Shown: positions 43,631 through 56,458 of the stretch, piece by piece | How positions within the stretch are numbered: the stretch's first letter is position 1 | How the letters are laid out: each line of letters opens with the position of its first letter | Source: Diphasiastrum complanatum | Taxonomy: Eukaryota > Streptophyta > Lycopodiopsida > Lycopodiales > Lycopodiaceae | Assembly (NCBI GenBank): GCA_029204225.1 | Contig: MU832227.1 | Location: 17,491 to 81,490 of the forward strand | DNA: 64,000 nucleotides | Direction of reading: 5' to 3' | Made by a program: the position numbers and the translations under genes | Notes under the pieces: model-generated | Databases searched by the model: none | Told to the model about the DNA's origin: nothing | The model's input: only the letters and a program-made list of their open reading frames with translations

Positions 43631-45629
43631 CCACGCCCTCCAAGGCCAATTTTGGCTTGATCTAGCTCATTTTTTAGCTGTCTTGGATGCAATCAAACCC
43701 CTAGATTGAGGTCGTCCTAGTGATCATGAATCTGTAGAACCTTTATTTGCCAAATTTGGTAAAGAGATGGTGAGATAAGGCCAATTTAAAAAAGGCCTCT
43801 TTTTTTTGTTTTTTTTCACAAAACTACTAGATTCTTCGATAATGAGCAATTCTTTGACAGAAAGCTCAGAGTCTCTCCATGGCGAACTAGTGTCTTAGAA
43901 CAACTACCTTATCGTCCTTACGACTTCCAAAACAGTGCATGTACAGTGAAAATATTGCCAATTCTATGAGAAAATCGTAACCCTCGCCCGGTCTTTTCCA
44001 TGAACTAACTGCAAAAATTTGCGGTTTTCATACATTTTAAACAATGTTTGTTGCTATGCACAGACTGAGAATGCTTGTACTGAGCTTGGCAAGCCTCTGT
44101 ATGCCTGAAGTAATGCACCAGTGCTGCTCTTTGACTGTCGTAAACCCCGAACTCTCGGAAAAACCATTTTCCCAAAGCTCTTTTCAACGAATACTCTTTT
44201 GTATTGCTCAACCGCTCTGATACGAAGTTAAAATTTGCTTAAAACAGAATCACAGATCATAAAACACAAACACTCAGAAAGCACTCTCCCACACAATCCA
44301 CAGTTAGTTTGCGAACCACCATTACCTAGGGTATAAAAATAGGATGTCATTATTTTCTACAAATTTGATTGCTTATAATCTTTAGCCCTCAAAATAAAAA
44401 GTTCTCATGGATGAAATCTTGAAAATATGTAGCCTTCACTATTGAAATCATTAATATAATCTTGAAAATCATTTTTTTCTATTTCTTTTAAGATTTTTGT
44501 GACACACATTATGTATGATAATGGGTGTTTGTCATCCCATGATGAAGATGTAGTGGCTTGTCCTCTCATCTCGCCGCAACCTCAACTCGACAAGAGGACT
44601 TGCTATTATATTCTTACAATGGGCCTCCAAACAATCATTACCTAGTTTATAAATGATGGAAAGTGAGATCCATTTTTAAAACTTGGATTCTTTTATGACC
44701 TATAAGTTAGAATAAATGTAGAACTATTGTGCTATTGTATTTATGCAAGTACACATGCATTATGATCTAGGAAGTTCTTTTTTAGGAGTTTACAAAGACC
44801 CAACAATGATCGTTCAGTTATGATTATGACTTATGGGCCTCAACCACTATTTTAGGACCATTTTCCAATACAAGACCTTTTTAGGGCTTCTGTTGTAATG
44901 CATAATATAGGTGCCGTCATGCCCCTAGCTAATCGTAGATAGTTATGCTTGACCATGGAGTAAAATCTCGTAAGTGGTTTTGGGACCAAGCTCCCTCCGT
45001 GAATTGATATGATCTTGGTGTGCTCGGAAACCTATGATGGTAAGTCTTGCATGGAATTGTTGTGACTCATCAAGTAATGGTCAATGTGGCCCAATTTAGG
45101 CTACAAATGGCTAGTTAGGGAGGAGCTTGGGTGTGTATAAATATGTTCACACCCCTCATTAGGATCATTAGAATTTTGGGCTTGATAGCTAGATGCTATT
45201 GGAGTGCATTATCACTCTTTCTACTCCTAAGATGTTGCTCGATCCATAGCTTGGGGGCTAGATCTGATCAATTTAAGTTTGGATGCTTTGGTTTGTTCCA
45301 TCATAGATGCATTGGTTTGTCAAGTGGTTCAGCCTTCTAGTCTAGATCTTGGGGGTATTCAAATGCTCCATTTTAAGAAAGTTGCTTAGAATTCTTCAGT
45401 ATATACAATTATGCACAATAATATTGCATTGTTGGAGCCATTAGCATATAAAATTAGATATTCAGCATCTGGTGCTCTCCACAAATCAGAGATTATATGT
45501 ATACTGGAACTTTCAATGGTCGTCACCCAACAAACCTTTATTCGTGTACTGAAGCGATTAAAGTCGATCGATCATCCTGACAGTTGATCAAAGCGAGGCG
45601 TAGGCAACGAGGCCGACGCAGATTCTTCC
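43631..45629. other. Region upstream of the asparaginase gene
   Basis: Mostly featureless AT-rich DNA. A decayed reversed primer binding site (GCTCTGATAC, near 44213) hints at another old LTR. Possible TATA-like strings are TATAAATA near 45136 and ATATAAAATT at 45446-45455. Without transcript ends neither can be assigned as the promoter. Confidence 0.4.
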
Positions 45630-48600
45630 ATGGAAATCCTGCCATTCATCCTCTTCTTCACCTGCTCCTTGGCCTTAACGCAAGCCTCTCAGGTAATGTC
45701 TAAAAGACAGTGTCAATAAGCTCCTGCGACGATCAGGAACGTGCTTGCATAGCCTCTCTTTGTTTTTTCAACTCATTATTGCTGTCTGAAGATTTTGCTT
45801 TCAAGTTCAATGACTGCATTGGTGTCAGATTTTGAAATATGAGCATCTAGAGACTTCCTTGCTTTCGCCTGTGTTGACAGATGTGTTATGTTCATTTACT
45901 GATTTTATTAGAGTTCCCGTTAAAGCAAGTTAGAGTCAGCTTTTTTGCTTGCAGGATGAAAGTGTTTCAAGGGTGCCGGTACATAAGCCTCTGGTAATAA
46001 GCACTTGGCCTTTTGTGGAGGCAGTGGAAATGGCTAAGGCTGCTGTTGAAGGGGGTGCTTCAGCATTGGATGCAGTGGTAGATGGCTGCACCACGTGCGA
46101 AAATTTACGATGTGATGGCTCAGGTACAATGTGCAAATCTTTGATTTCCACTTTCATGATATTAGCACTACATAGAATCTTAGCATATTATAGGTTTTGT
46201 AACTCCAAATTTATGTTAAAGTATAGGTCTTTTCTAGGTAGGTACTGTCAACCCTGGATAAATATTACATCTATAAATGTTAACCCTTTTTATTAGTTAG
46301 TTTTTGGTTACTCCCAAGAATTTCAGAAAGCAAAAGTGTTAAACTGTTCTTTGTTATAATAATTCACTCGCACCTTAAAGAACCTGACCTGGATAATTGT
46401 TACACCCTGTTTATCTATTATAATGTTAGCCCTTTGTATTAGTTGGTTTTTTGCTACTCCGGAGACCTAACAATTATCCAGGGTTGTAGTTGGTTGCTAG
46501 TTAACCTTTTCATTAGGGTGCAAACAAGCTCCAACTAAGATCCTTATTGCATGCTCTATAATACGAGGAAAACCAGAAGGCAAACAATTTGGAAGAGTGT
46601 AATAAGAATTATTATTATTTCTAACTATGATTGTTAATTCTTTTTTTTACCTGGTTTCTTGTGAAATGAAACTATCACATGGAACATGATTACATGAAAT
46701 TTAATAAAGCAAATGATCTTTCGTCTATTTCTTGTTGATCATCTTCGCAGTGGCATGGCTGAAATAGTATGTTGTTCTCAAAGGCAGTCCTAGCCTTAAT
46801 TGTCCATTTGTATCTCTTTCCACTCAAAGACATATTTGCAGATTGTGAGGTTCATAAAAGGCTGTAGCTCACTATGCCATCACACCTATTACATTATAGC
46901 TCCCTATAATGAAACTCCAAGCCATTTTTGTAGTCTTGACCATATGAGTCATGACTCTAGATGAAATACTTAGATAGCTTTTCCATACCCTTTGCTAGAT
47001 TCAAGTGCATATTGATGATCAAAATCAACATTTGACACTTTTGAGCATTTAGTTAGTGAAGCATTGATAACGTTCTACTAGAAGGAATGATAAATTTATT
47101 ACAAGACGAATGATGACATTAGCAACTTGCTGCTTTGCCCTTGTTCTTCATGGACATTGATTTTGGTTTAGTAGCCCTTAGTTGCAACTTGCATCCCATA
47201 AAAGCATGTACTTTTGTTATATTTCTATTCGACTTGCCCCTCACTTCCACAGTGGCTAGCCATCAACTAGTTTTGAAAAATAGATCTCTACCACACTTGA
47301 AATATCTCTATACCCGTTTATTCTTAATTACAAGCATATTATTGTTACCTCCTTGGGCCTCGGTTACAAGCACGCTATTGTTTAACATTAGACCATGTTG
47401 TTTGATTTGACATTCACTAGAGACTCTTGTTGATTACTAACATTATTGGGTCGTGCTGACAATGCACAAACAAGGACCCTGTGTTGGTTGAGTAGCCCTT
47501 GGTTGCATTCTATGAAGGCATGCAGTTTGTTATGTTTCTATTTGACCTGGCCCTCACTTGTGTAGCCTTAAACTTGTTGTAAAATAGATTCGTATAGTCT
47601 TAATTACATGCATATTATTGATACCTACTTGGGCTTTGGTTCCAGCCACATTTTTGTTTAACATAAGACCATTTGGTTTGGAAACTTGTGTCGTTCATTA
47701 ATTATTTGACACTTGTTAAACACTTATTGATTATTGATATTATTGGGTCCTGCTTTTGAATGGCACACATGAAGCATATTTATGTTCATTTGTTTCTCCC
47801 TCTAGGTGTGATTGGGACTAGTATTTGTGTTTAGCAATGTATAATTTAACATTTTTATTAGCATTAAGGCAAGTATTTCCCCATTCCTTTTGGCCCATGG
47901 CTACCCTCCAAGACTCCTTGGCATACCTATGCTCCTTACAATGCATGAGCTACTTTGGCAACATTGATTTTTGATGCACAAAATACTATTTTGAGGGCAC
48001 AAAAACATGTACAACATACGTATTAACATTACCAATCTACCATTGATAAACATCAACGATATGTTCAATCTGAGAAGGGCTAGAATGTTATTGTAAGGTT
48101 GTGGTTTGCTCGACACAAATATGTTTAGGGGTAATCTCATACAGAAAAGGTGGCACAATGCTACTTTGGACACTTCTATATTGTGGAATAGCCTAGCCCA
48201 ACTACTTATCGTTTACAATTACCAGTAACCACTCATGAAGATCCACTCCTGATTTATATGATGGTCTTAAGTTATTTCCATTCCTCCCTACTACCATGCC
48301 TCTAGTTCTTGTTTGTTAGAGTCGAAGGTGACACATGATTCATATCTTAGTACAATGGGATGGCCATTGATGAGGCCACATGGGAATCTATTGACGTATT
48401 TGTGCACACATCGCTTTTATAGGTTCAAGCCAGGGATATTGTAGCCACCCTACACTCTTGGGCATCACGGGACACTCAACCTCACACTTCTATTTCATTT
48501 CTTATAACAATATTAATGTGGTCTTTCTTTTGTATAGTTTGTCTTTGTTAATCGCACATTGAGGGCGATGCCTTGAAGTAAGGGAGAGTTATATGCAGGT

Positions 48601-51600
48601 CCATATGACCTTTGGACACTTATTACCTATTGAGCCCTTAACTAGGACAACAATTTGTGCTTCTAAAGGTAGCTCGTCCCACTTTTCTATCTGGACTAGT
48701 GTTTGCCCTAATTGGAGATCTCTGGAAGGTTCCTTAAGGGTTCGCATCTAAGTATAAATAGAGTAGCAATTATTGGGAGTGTAGTGTTGACGTGATTGAG
48801 TTTTGGAGTTCATTGCAGGTGACTCCATTGCAGTTCTTGTAGAAATTTTTCATTTCATGACTCGTAGTTGATGTTCATTCAATAATCTTAGTTGAGATTG
48901 CTTTTGGTTCATCTTTTACCATTGAGCTAGTGTGAGGCTATCTTGTTCATATCTCTAACCTTAGTGAATGCATAGAGCACTACAATTATGGTTAAAGTTG
49001 CTTATTAGTAGACCGGACATTAGTGGTGAGGATTACGTAGATATCTAGGGTGCTAGCTTCTGGACAAAGTCTATAAAGCCTTGGGGTTGTGGCACTAGAA
49101 ATATCCTATCAATTAGTGATATGGTACGAACACGGTATTTGTTATCATTTGTAAGCATTCACAAAAATTCCCCTAGTTATTTTGTTCACCATGTAAAAGA
49201 AATAAAAAATAGAAAACATAAAACTCGAGAGTCAAGGTATATTTTAAGTTGGAGACCCTTCTTGCAAGATGTTGGCAACTCCAAGGTAGTTAAAAAAATT
49301 AATTACTTAGGTTCCTAAGGTCCAATTATTTTAAGTTGGGTCCAAACTCTTGACATGCAAGAGTCTACTTGGGTCCTAACATTTTCAATCTCTCTCTAGG
49401 TGAAATTCGTGGGTCCTTGGGACTCATGCATGGAGAGAATGCATGCAAACACCTAGAGGAACTCTACTTGACTCATCAACCTACTACCATGCAATGTAAC
49501 CTTGTTCTCAACAAAAATTATAAAAGGGGCTCTCCACTCCTCCATTGAGTATCCAAGAGAGATCATTTGTGGTGGAGAAATCTATTGGAGAGGGTGGAGA
49601 GTCCCCCCCCTTCCCTACATTTTTGTTCTTGATGTCTCGATGGTATTGTCTCTTCTATATATGTTCATTTCATTTTATTCTTTCCATACTGTAAAGTGTT
49701 CTTGTTGTTGTCCTGAATTATAGATCCAATCTGCCGTTTTCTAGGATCATAATTCTTAATCATTTGGTGATCCAAATTGCGTAGATCATTGCACATCTAT
49801 CCATACACTTTCTAAAGTGTTTTTAATGCATTTTGATGATCTAGTTGAATCTTTTAGCTTGCTGTCACAGCTACATACAGATCTGGATTAGATGTTTCCA
49901 GCCAGCCGATCCATCTCTTTACAAGTGTTTTGGGTCTAGGAATACCCTACACCACTCCTAGACCTTGCATGGTTAGTACATGCTCTTGCATGTTGGTGCA
50001 TGAGCTTGCATGTTGCTGAAATGCTCTTGCATGTGGTCTTTTAAGCCTCAAGACAGCTTGTGGGCTTATTAGATCCAAGATCCTCAAGCTTCCGCTAAAC
50101 TTTGGTATCCAAAATTGTGTTTTTCACATACTCTAGGACATCCCGATTTGCTAGCAATTTCCATTTGCATGTGCAAGTACTAGTTAGTTACGAATAAAGC
50201 CACAGCTGATCTAAAGCTAAGCTATGAAAGCATCACATAAGCAAGACTTAAGCTATGAAAGCAGCACATAAGCAAGACTTAACCCTAGAAAGTAGGAAAG
50301 AGAGAGATTAAGGAGACTAAAGAGAGAGATCAATATCATCAGCTAAATAACAAATGACACAGTTTCCCTACTTATAGCCAAGAGGAAGCCCTGAAAGGAA
50401 GCTTCCAGTGGCTAGGGCCCAACTGGGAGGGAAAATAGTGCGCCCTCCAAGAAGGCCCCCACTCTCCAGTAATATGTCCAAATGGCCTAATAATGAGTAA
50501 TAAGGCCAAAGGCCAACCATATAGTCTAAGTGTCACTAATGAATAAAAAAGGGCCCAAGGCCTGCTTATGCATAAAGTAAAGTAAATGTAAATGGACGCG
50601 GTGAATGTAATGAGCTGAGTCCATAACTCTCCCTGGCACAAAAAAATAGACCCAACTGCCGAAAAGAAACTGGATCAAATAGCAGCAAGCCCTGGTGCAT
50701 CAACAGCTAGAACAACATCTGATGTAGAGGAATCAAGAAGTGCAGCAAGAGCACGAGCCTGATCTGCAAGTGATGGTGTATGATAAAAGACATCAATAGG
50801 CTCCCACGTGGCCTCCTCAATAGGACGACCATCCCACTGGACCAAAAACGAACCTGTAATATAGCAGCGGGTAAAAAATGGAAATAACTCTGGAGCAGTA
50901 GGAAACTCAGCATCACAAGGAGCGTCATCCTCAATAGCAGCACGTAATAAACTGACATGGAATACATCACAAGCGCGTGGGGAAGTAGGAAGCTGTAAGC
51001 GATATGTAACTGGACTAAGAACCTCCAAAATGCGATAAGGCCCATAATAACGTGGTGCAAGCTTCTCAATAGAAGCATGGCCCTGGACAAAATGATGACG
51101 TGCAAACCGTAGGCATAGATAAACCATATCTCCAAGCTGAAACTCAACATGGCGGCAATGACGATCTATTGAGGTCTGATAACGCTGCTGAACATGCTGT
51201 AAATGAGAACTGGCCCGGGTAATAAGCTCTCGAGCACCTGATAGAAAAGATGCAAGTGTGATAGGTGTATCCTTAGGAGGGAGAGAGGAATGCCAGGTAA
51301 AAGAGGTGCCATGAGACACCTGTGCTGGTACTAACAGAGCTATTATAGCTATACTCTGCTAAACATAAATGCTGATCCCAATCCTTCCCCGAAGGAGTAA
51401 CAAAATGGCGTAAATAATCCTCAAGGATCCTGTTAAGGACCTCAGATTGCCCATCATAAGTAGAATGATCAAGCAGCAACCAGGAATGCCAAGGTATCTG
51501 TAATGCCCAAGATAGTAGAGGATCAGCCCAAAAGATAGGGACATCATACCAAGGTATCCAAAAAGCCCGAGAAGGTAGAACTGCATCAGCAACAGGAAGC

Positions 51601-54600
51601 CAATAAGGAATCTGGAAAAGAGATGGACACTCATCGCGAATAGCCGCATCATACACGTAACCATCAACCATATGTGCAAACTCAGTGATATAGGTGTCCC
51701 AAGAAAAGATAGCAGCATCGGAAGACCAGCACCAAGGAGTAGGAACATAAGCAGGATGACAGGCACGTTGTAATAGCATGGAAAAGCAAGCGATATGCCA
51801 AGAAACATGGATCATAAAGAGATCATCCTGACAAAGGATAGCTAAAATGGAGAAACGTGCACCAGCATGGTCAAAAGCCCAAGGTATCCATAAGGCCCAT
51901 GAATGAGAAGTAGCAATGGCACACGGTACCTTCAAGGCCCCTATCACGAGAAGAGCAGCATGCCAAAAGCTCCAGAAGGTCCAAGAAATCAATGCATCAT
52001 CTAAAAAAGCATGATGCATAAAAACAATAGCAACAAATCTAGAAATAGTAGAGGCCTCAACTGAAAAACTGTAGCCAAAAAACTCATCCAGAAAGACCTC
52101 ATATGGACATACCAATTCATCATAGGATACACCAAAAACGGATGGAGAATCGGATGACCCATCGGAACTGGCCGCAAGTGTAATCCCAAAGTACACACCA
52201 GGCGCACAAGTGAGAAATAGAAGAAATGCACTGGAACGCGGAACAGGATCCCCAACATTAGTAGCAAGCAGCGGATCAATATCCACGTGTAGTTGGGGAT
52301 GAGTATCAAAGCACATATGAGCAATACTGAAGTATATGGCGGCAACATCCCCACAAACTATCCAAAAGAGGAGAAGGAACTCTCTCAAGGTACTCTGATG
52401 GTCTCGGAAAACCAGAACAAAGTGGCAACTCAGCATCAGAGACCAAGCGATATGGAGCAACTTGAAATGACGGGGAATTTGAAGATCACTTGGACAAACA
52501 GTAGCTGGAAAGGAGGCAATAACCCAAGCCATCAGGATATGCCAAGCCTGACAATAAGCAACAATCCAAGGAACAGATAGAGAGCCACATGCATAATCAT
52601 AGAGATATCCGCACCATAGGCGATCAGTAATATGGAAAAACCAGCACCAATCAAGAGGTCCAAAGGGAAACCAAGCTATACGTAATAACCAGGAATGCCA
52701 TATATCCACAACATCGGCATGGGCTGCAGCAAACCTATATGTAGAAACACAAGGAGACTGAAGGATGCCCGTATACTCATCTAGAAAGATCCTAGCATAT
52801 AAATACCCTAGATAAGTAATAGTGACCATCTGGCAAATATCCTCGGATGGAAAATGTGTAACGGTAAGGGCCAAAGGCGCATGAATCATGTAAGGAACCG
52901 TAGAAATATCATGAGGTGGTTCACAAACCTCAAGCAAAGATCCATGGAGTAAAGCAAAAGAAGATACAACATGATCACCAATAGCGAGGGAACCATCAAA
53001 CGTGGACCCGTGAAGAACCCCATAGAAATCAACAGGAACATCGGCCATAACGGACTCAAGAGATGGAGATATAGAGACCAATGGAGAAGATACTGCACCA
53101 ACCATCGAACCAAGAGGGCTATCTGAGGTATGCGCAAAAGCAATAGTAGAAATACCACCAAGGTATACGGCCTGAGAAAGAGGACCCACAGATGGTGAAA
53201 GTGAAGCAGCAACTGATGTACTCTGAATGGAAAGAAGAGCTGCATCCTGAGCCTTTGGCAGGCTACGCATAAACTGCTTCCCGATAACCAACTGATAGTT
53301 ACCCTGGGAATCAATACCAGCAAGTAAATGATGCTGACCAGCATGAGTAAAGGAAAGTGTTTGCTGAGAGAGATCCACAGCAACAGTACCAAGTGAAGAG
53401 AACCAGTCGTATGCCATATGGAGATCTATTGGAGTAGCCAAAGCATCTGAAACCGTAGACCCATGAATAATATCGAAATAAGGAGCATAGGTGACAACAT
53501 CTATAGCATGGCGCTCAGGAACACGAGTAGCATCAAAGTACTCAACAACAATATCAAAGCATGGAACAACATCATCAATAGTATCACAGCATGCTATATC
53601 AGTATCAAGGACCATATCAGCCGCAACCTGTATATGTGAATCAACATCAGTAGGAACCTGTATTTGTGACTCTGACTCACTATGGGATACAATGACGAGC
53701 TCAGGTAGATCAATAACTATCTCAAGTAAATCAGGCAACTCGCTCAAACTGTGTGATATAGGATCCTGAAGGTCAGCAAACTCTGCAGACGTGTAACGTC
53801 GGACAAAAGCAGGTCGAGGGGTCGGAGGACGAGGAGACGAAGGGACAATGCAAGGAGCCGGAACTGAAGGGGCAGGTGTAGGGGTGAACATACCGGGAAA
53901 AGATGAAGCAGAAGGACGGGGTCGGGAGAAGCGGGAAGGAAGGGTGTCAAAGTACTTGTGCTGTAAAGTACTGGCAAGAGACATCGCCTCAACAAGTGTG
54001 GGAGGACGGAAGGAAGAAACATCGTAACGAAAGGCACCACGAAGCCCAGCAATGTAACGAGAAATAAGCTCAGTGGGCGGTAGATCTGTGAAAAGAAAAG
54101 AAAGCTCCATAAACTGATCTGTATAAAAAGCAAGGTCACTGGACTGAGTGAGACTACGGAATGTATCACGTTGGTGGTCGAGTCACTGAGGATCAATCAT
54201 AGCATGACGGAGGTCACGACGAAAGGTATGCCATATATGGAGCCCTTCCCGATCAGAATCAGCTTGATAAACTTGCCACCACGTGGCGGTGCATCCATCT
54301 AAGTGTAAAGCAGCCAACTGGATCTTCTGAGGATCAGTCTTAGGGTAGATTTGAAAATATGTGTCAAGCTTAGCAAACCAATTCTCTAATAAGTTCCCGT
54401 CAGAGGAACCGGAATAGGTAGCAAGTTGTACCCTATCACGAAAGTCTCGAGCAAAGTGTGGCTCAGGAACTGGGGGATGTGGAAAGAAACCAAAAGGTGG
54501 GTTAGGTGGAATGAATGGTCCACCACCAGGCTGACAATATCAAACGGAGTTGGAATTCCGTGAAATGTGGTTGAGGATGGGCGCTGGAGAGCCTTTTGAT

Positions 54601-56424
54601 AAACTGTGAAAGATGGCTGGAAAGGGATAAAATAATAGGCGTAAGTGAAAAGTCGGAAGGGCTGGGGCAGCGATGAACAAGCTGCAGGATTTTGGCAATT
54701 TGGAATAGCAAACGATTACGGAATTGGGTGATTTTTGGATAGGAGGCTAAAGAGAGAGAGAGAGAGCTGAAGATCCAAGCTGAAAATGGGTGCTGGGCAG
54801 CAACTAGTAAGATCCACAAATGTCTTGCAACATGATGGAAAAAACCGCTGAAAATGGTGATGAAGTAGGGCGCTGAACAGCCTACAAACAATCAGCAAAA
54901 TGGACAGCAAATCGGTGGAGAAATTCGTCGAAGATGGCAAGGTAGTAGGGCGCTGGGCAGTAGCTACCAAAATCCGCACATAACTTGAAAAAAAAAATGG
55001 AGAAAACTGCTGAAAATGGTGATGAAGTAGGGCTCTGGACAGCCTCCAATCAAGCCACAAAATGGGCAGCAAATCGGTGAAGAAAATCGACAAAAGTGAC
55101 AAGGTAGTAGGGCGCTGGCCAGCCTCTACCAAATCTGGAAAAACGATGGAAATCTGATGAAAAAATCGTCGAAAGTGATGAGTTAGTAGGGCGCTGGACA
55201 GCCTCTACTAAATCTGAAAAAACGATGGAAATCTGATGAAAAAATCGACAAAAGTGATGGGTTAGTAGGGTGCTGGACAGCCTCTACTAAATCTGAAAAA
55301 GTAGTGCACAGGAAAGTGCTCTGATACCAAGTTACGAATAAAGCCACAGCTGATCTAAAGCTAAGCTATGAAAGCATCACATAAGCAAGACTTAAGCTAT
55401 GAAAGCAGCACATAAGCAAGACTTAACCCTAGAAAGTAGGAAAGAGAGAGATTAAGGAGACTACAGAGAGAGATCAATATCATCAACTGAATAACAAATG
55501 ACACAGTTTCCCTACTTATAGCCAAGAGGAAGCCCTAAAAGGAAGCTTCCGGTGGCTAGGGCCCAACCAGGAGGGAAAATAGCGCGCCCTCCAAGAAGGC
55601 CCCCACTCTCCAGTAATATGTCCAAATGGCCTAATAATGAGTAATAAGGCCAAAGGCCAACCATATAGTCTAAGTGTCACTAATGAATAAAAAAGGGCCC
55701 AAGGCCTGCTTATGCATAAAGTAAAGTAAATGTAAATGGACGCGACGAATGTAATGAGCCGTGTCCATAACTTAGTCCATGCATGTTGCATGCATGCATC
55801 TAGAATTTTTCAGATTGCTTGCATGTAGCCACATTTGCTTGCATGTTGATTGCATGTCACTGTATTTGCTTGCATGTTGCTGATTTTGATCTATTTTGAG
55901 TTGTAGAAGACCATCGAGGATTCCTAGGTTGGTAAACCTCGATTTAACGATCCTTTCTATCTCTATTCTCAATTTTATAACAATATTTGAGTCCTTTGAT
56001 CATCTATTGCTGAGGTTTGGTATCCTTGGCTTTGAGATGGGTTATAGTGGTATAGGACACAGATGGATTTGTCAACGCCCTATTAACTCTCATAGCTCCA
56101 AGATGAGTATCAATATACTCGATCATGCACTGTTTTGTGGTGCTTGTCGAAAAGCGACGAAATGTTTTTGTAATTTTCTTTTTGGCTTGGTTTTATTTCC
56201 AGCCTTTTGTTAAAGGAAAATCAATTGTTGTTCAAGTGTCTAGACAACGATTATAGCTCTATACAATGACAGTATAAACTATTGCTAATCGACACACTTA
56301 GATGACTGAGGACTCAATGAGACATTTACATACATCACACAATGCACATGCACAGGGTATTCATAATTCTACTATTCCCTACTGAGTTCTAACTTAAGTT
56401 TTATATGCCAAATTTTCACACACA

Positions 56425-56458
<34 letters not shown>

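Larger units (their letters stand above)
50186..55772 (-). mobile_element. Complete gypsy-type element in intron 2 with a replaced pol region
   Basis: Both LTRs are 443 bp (50186-50628 and 55330-55772) and differ at about 12 positions. Flanks are TAGTT (50181-50185) and TAGTC (55773-55777), a 5-bp duplication with one change. LTR ends are AGTTA...TAACT, not TG...CA. On the minus strand the primer binding site TGGTATCAGAGCAC lies directly inside the right LTR (55329-55316), and a purine-rich CCAGGGAG precedes the left LTR. Coding content: Gag, protease-like tail, a large unknown domain, integrase C-terminus and chromodomain. Reverse transcriptase and RNase H are absent. It is antisense to the host gene. 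Confidence 0.9.

Noticed and set aside
43900-44240. Short minus-strand frame of 68 codons near 44005-44211
   Set aside because: No domain; it abuts a decayed reversed primer binding site and is probably retroelement leader.
45133-45142. TATA box of the asparaginase gene
   Set aside because: TATAAATA lies about 490 bp before the ATG and a similar string occurs at 45446; without transcript ends neither can be called.
51359-54196. Leu/Phe-rich frames of 90-170 codons antisense or out of phase with the large ORF
   Set aside because: Shadows of the 945-codon frame; no independent motif.
54502-55132. Two frames rich in Leu, Phe, His and Ser in the intron element leader
   Set aside because: They are translations of the tandem stem-loop units, repeating with the DNA period; they contain no Gag motif.
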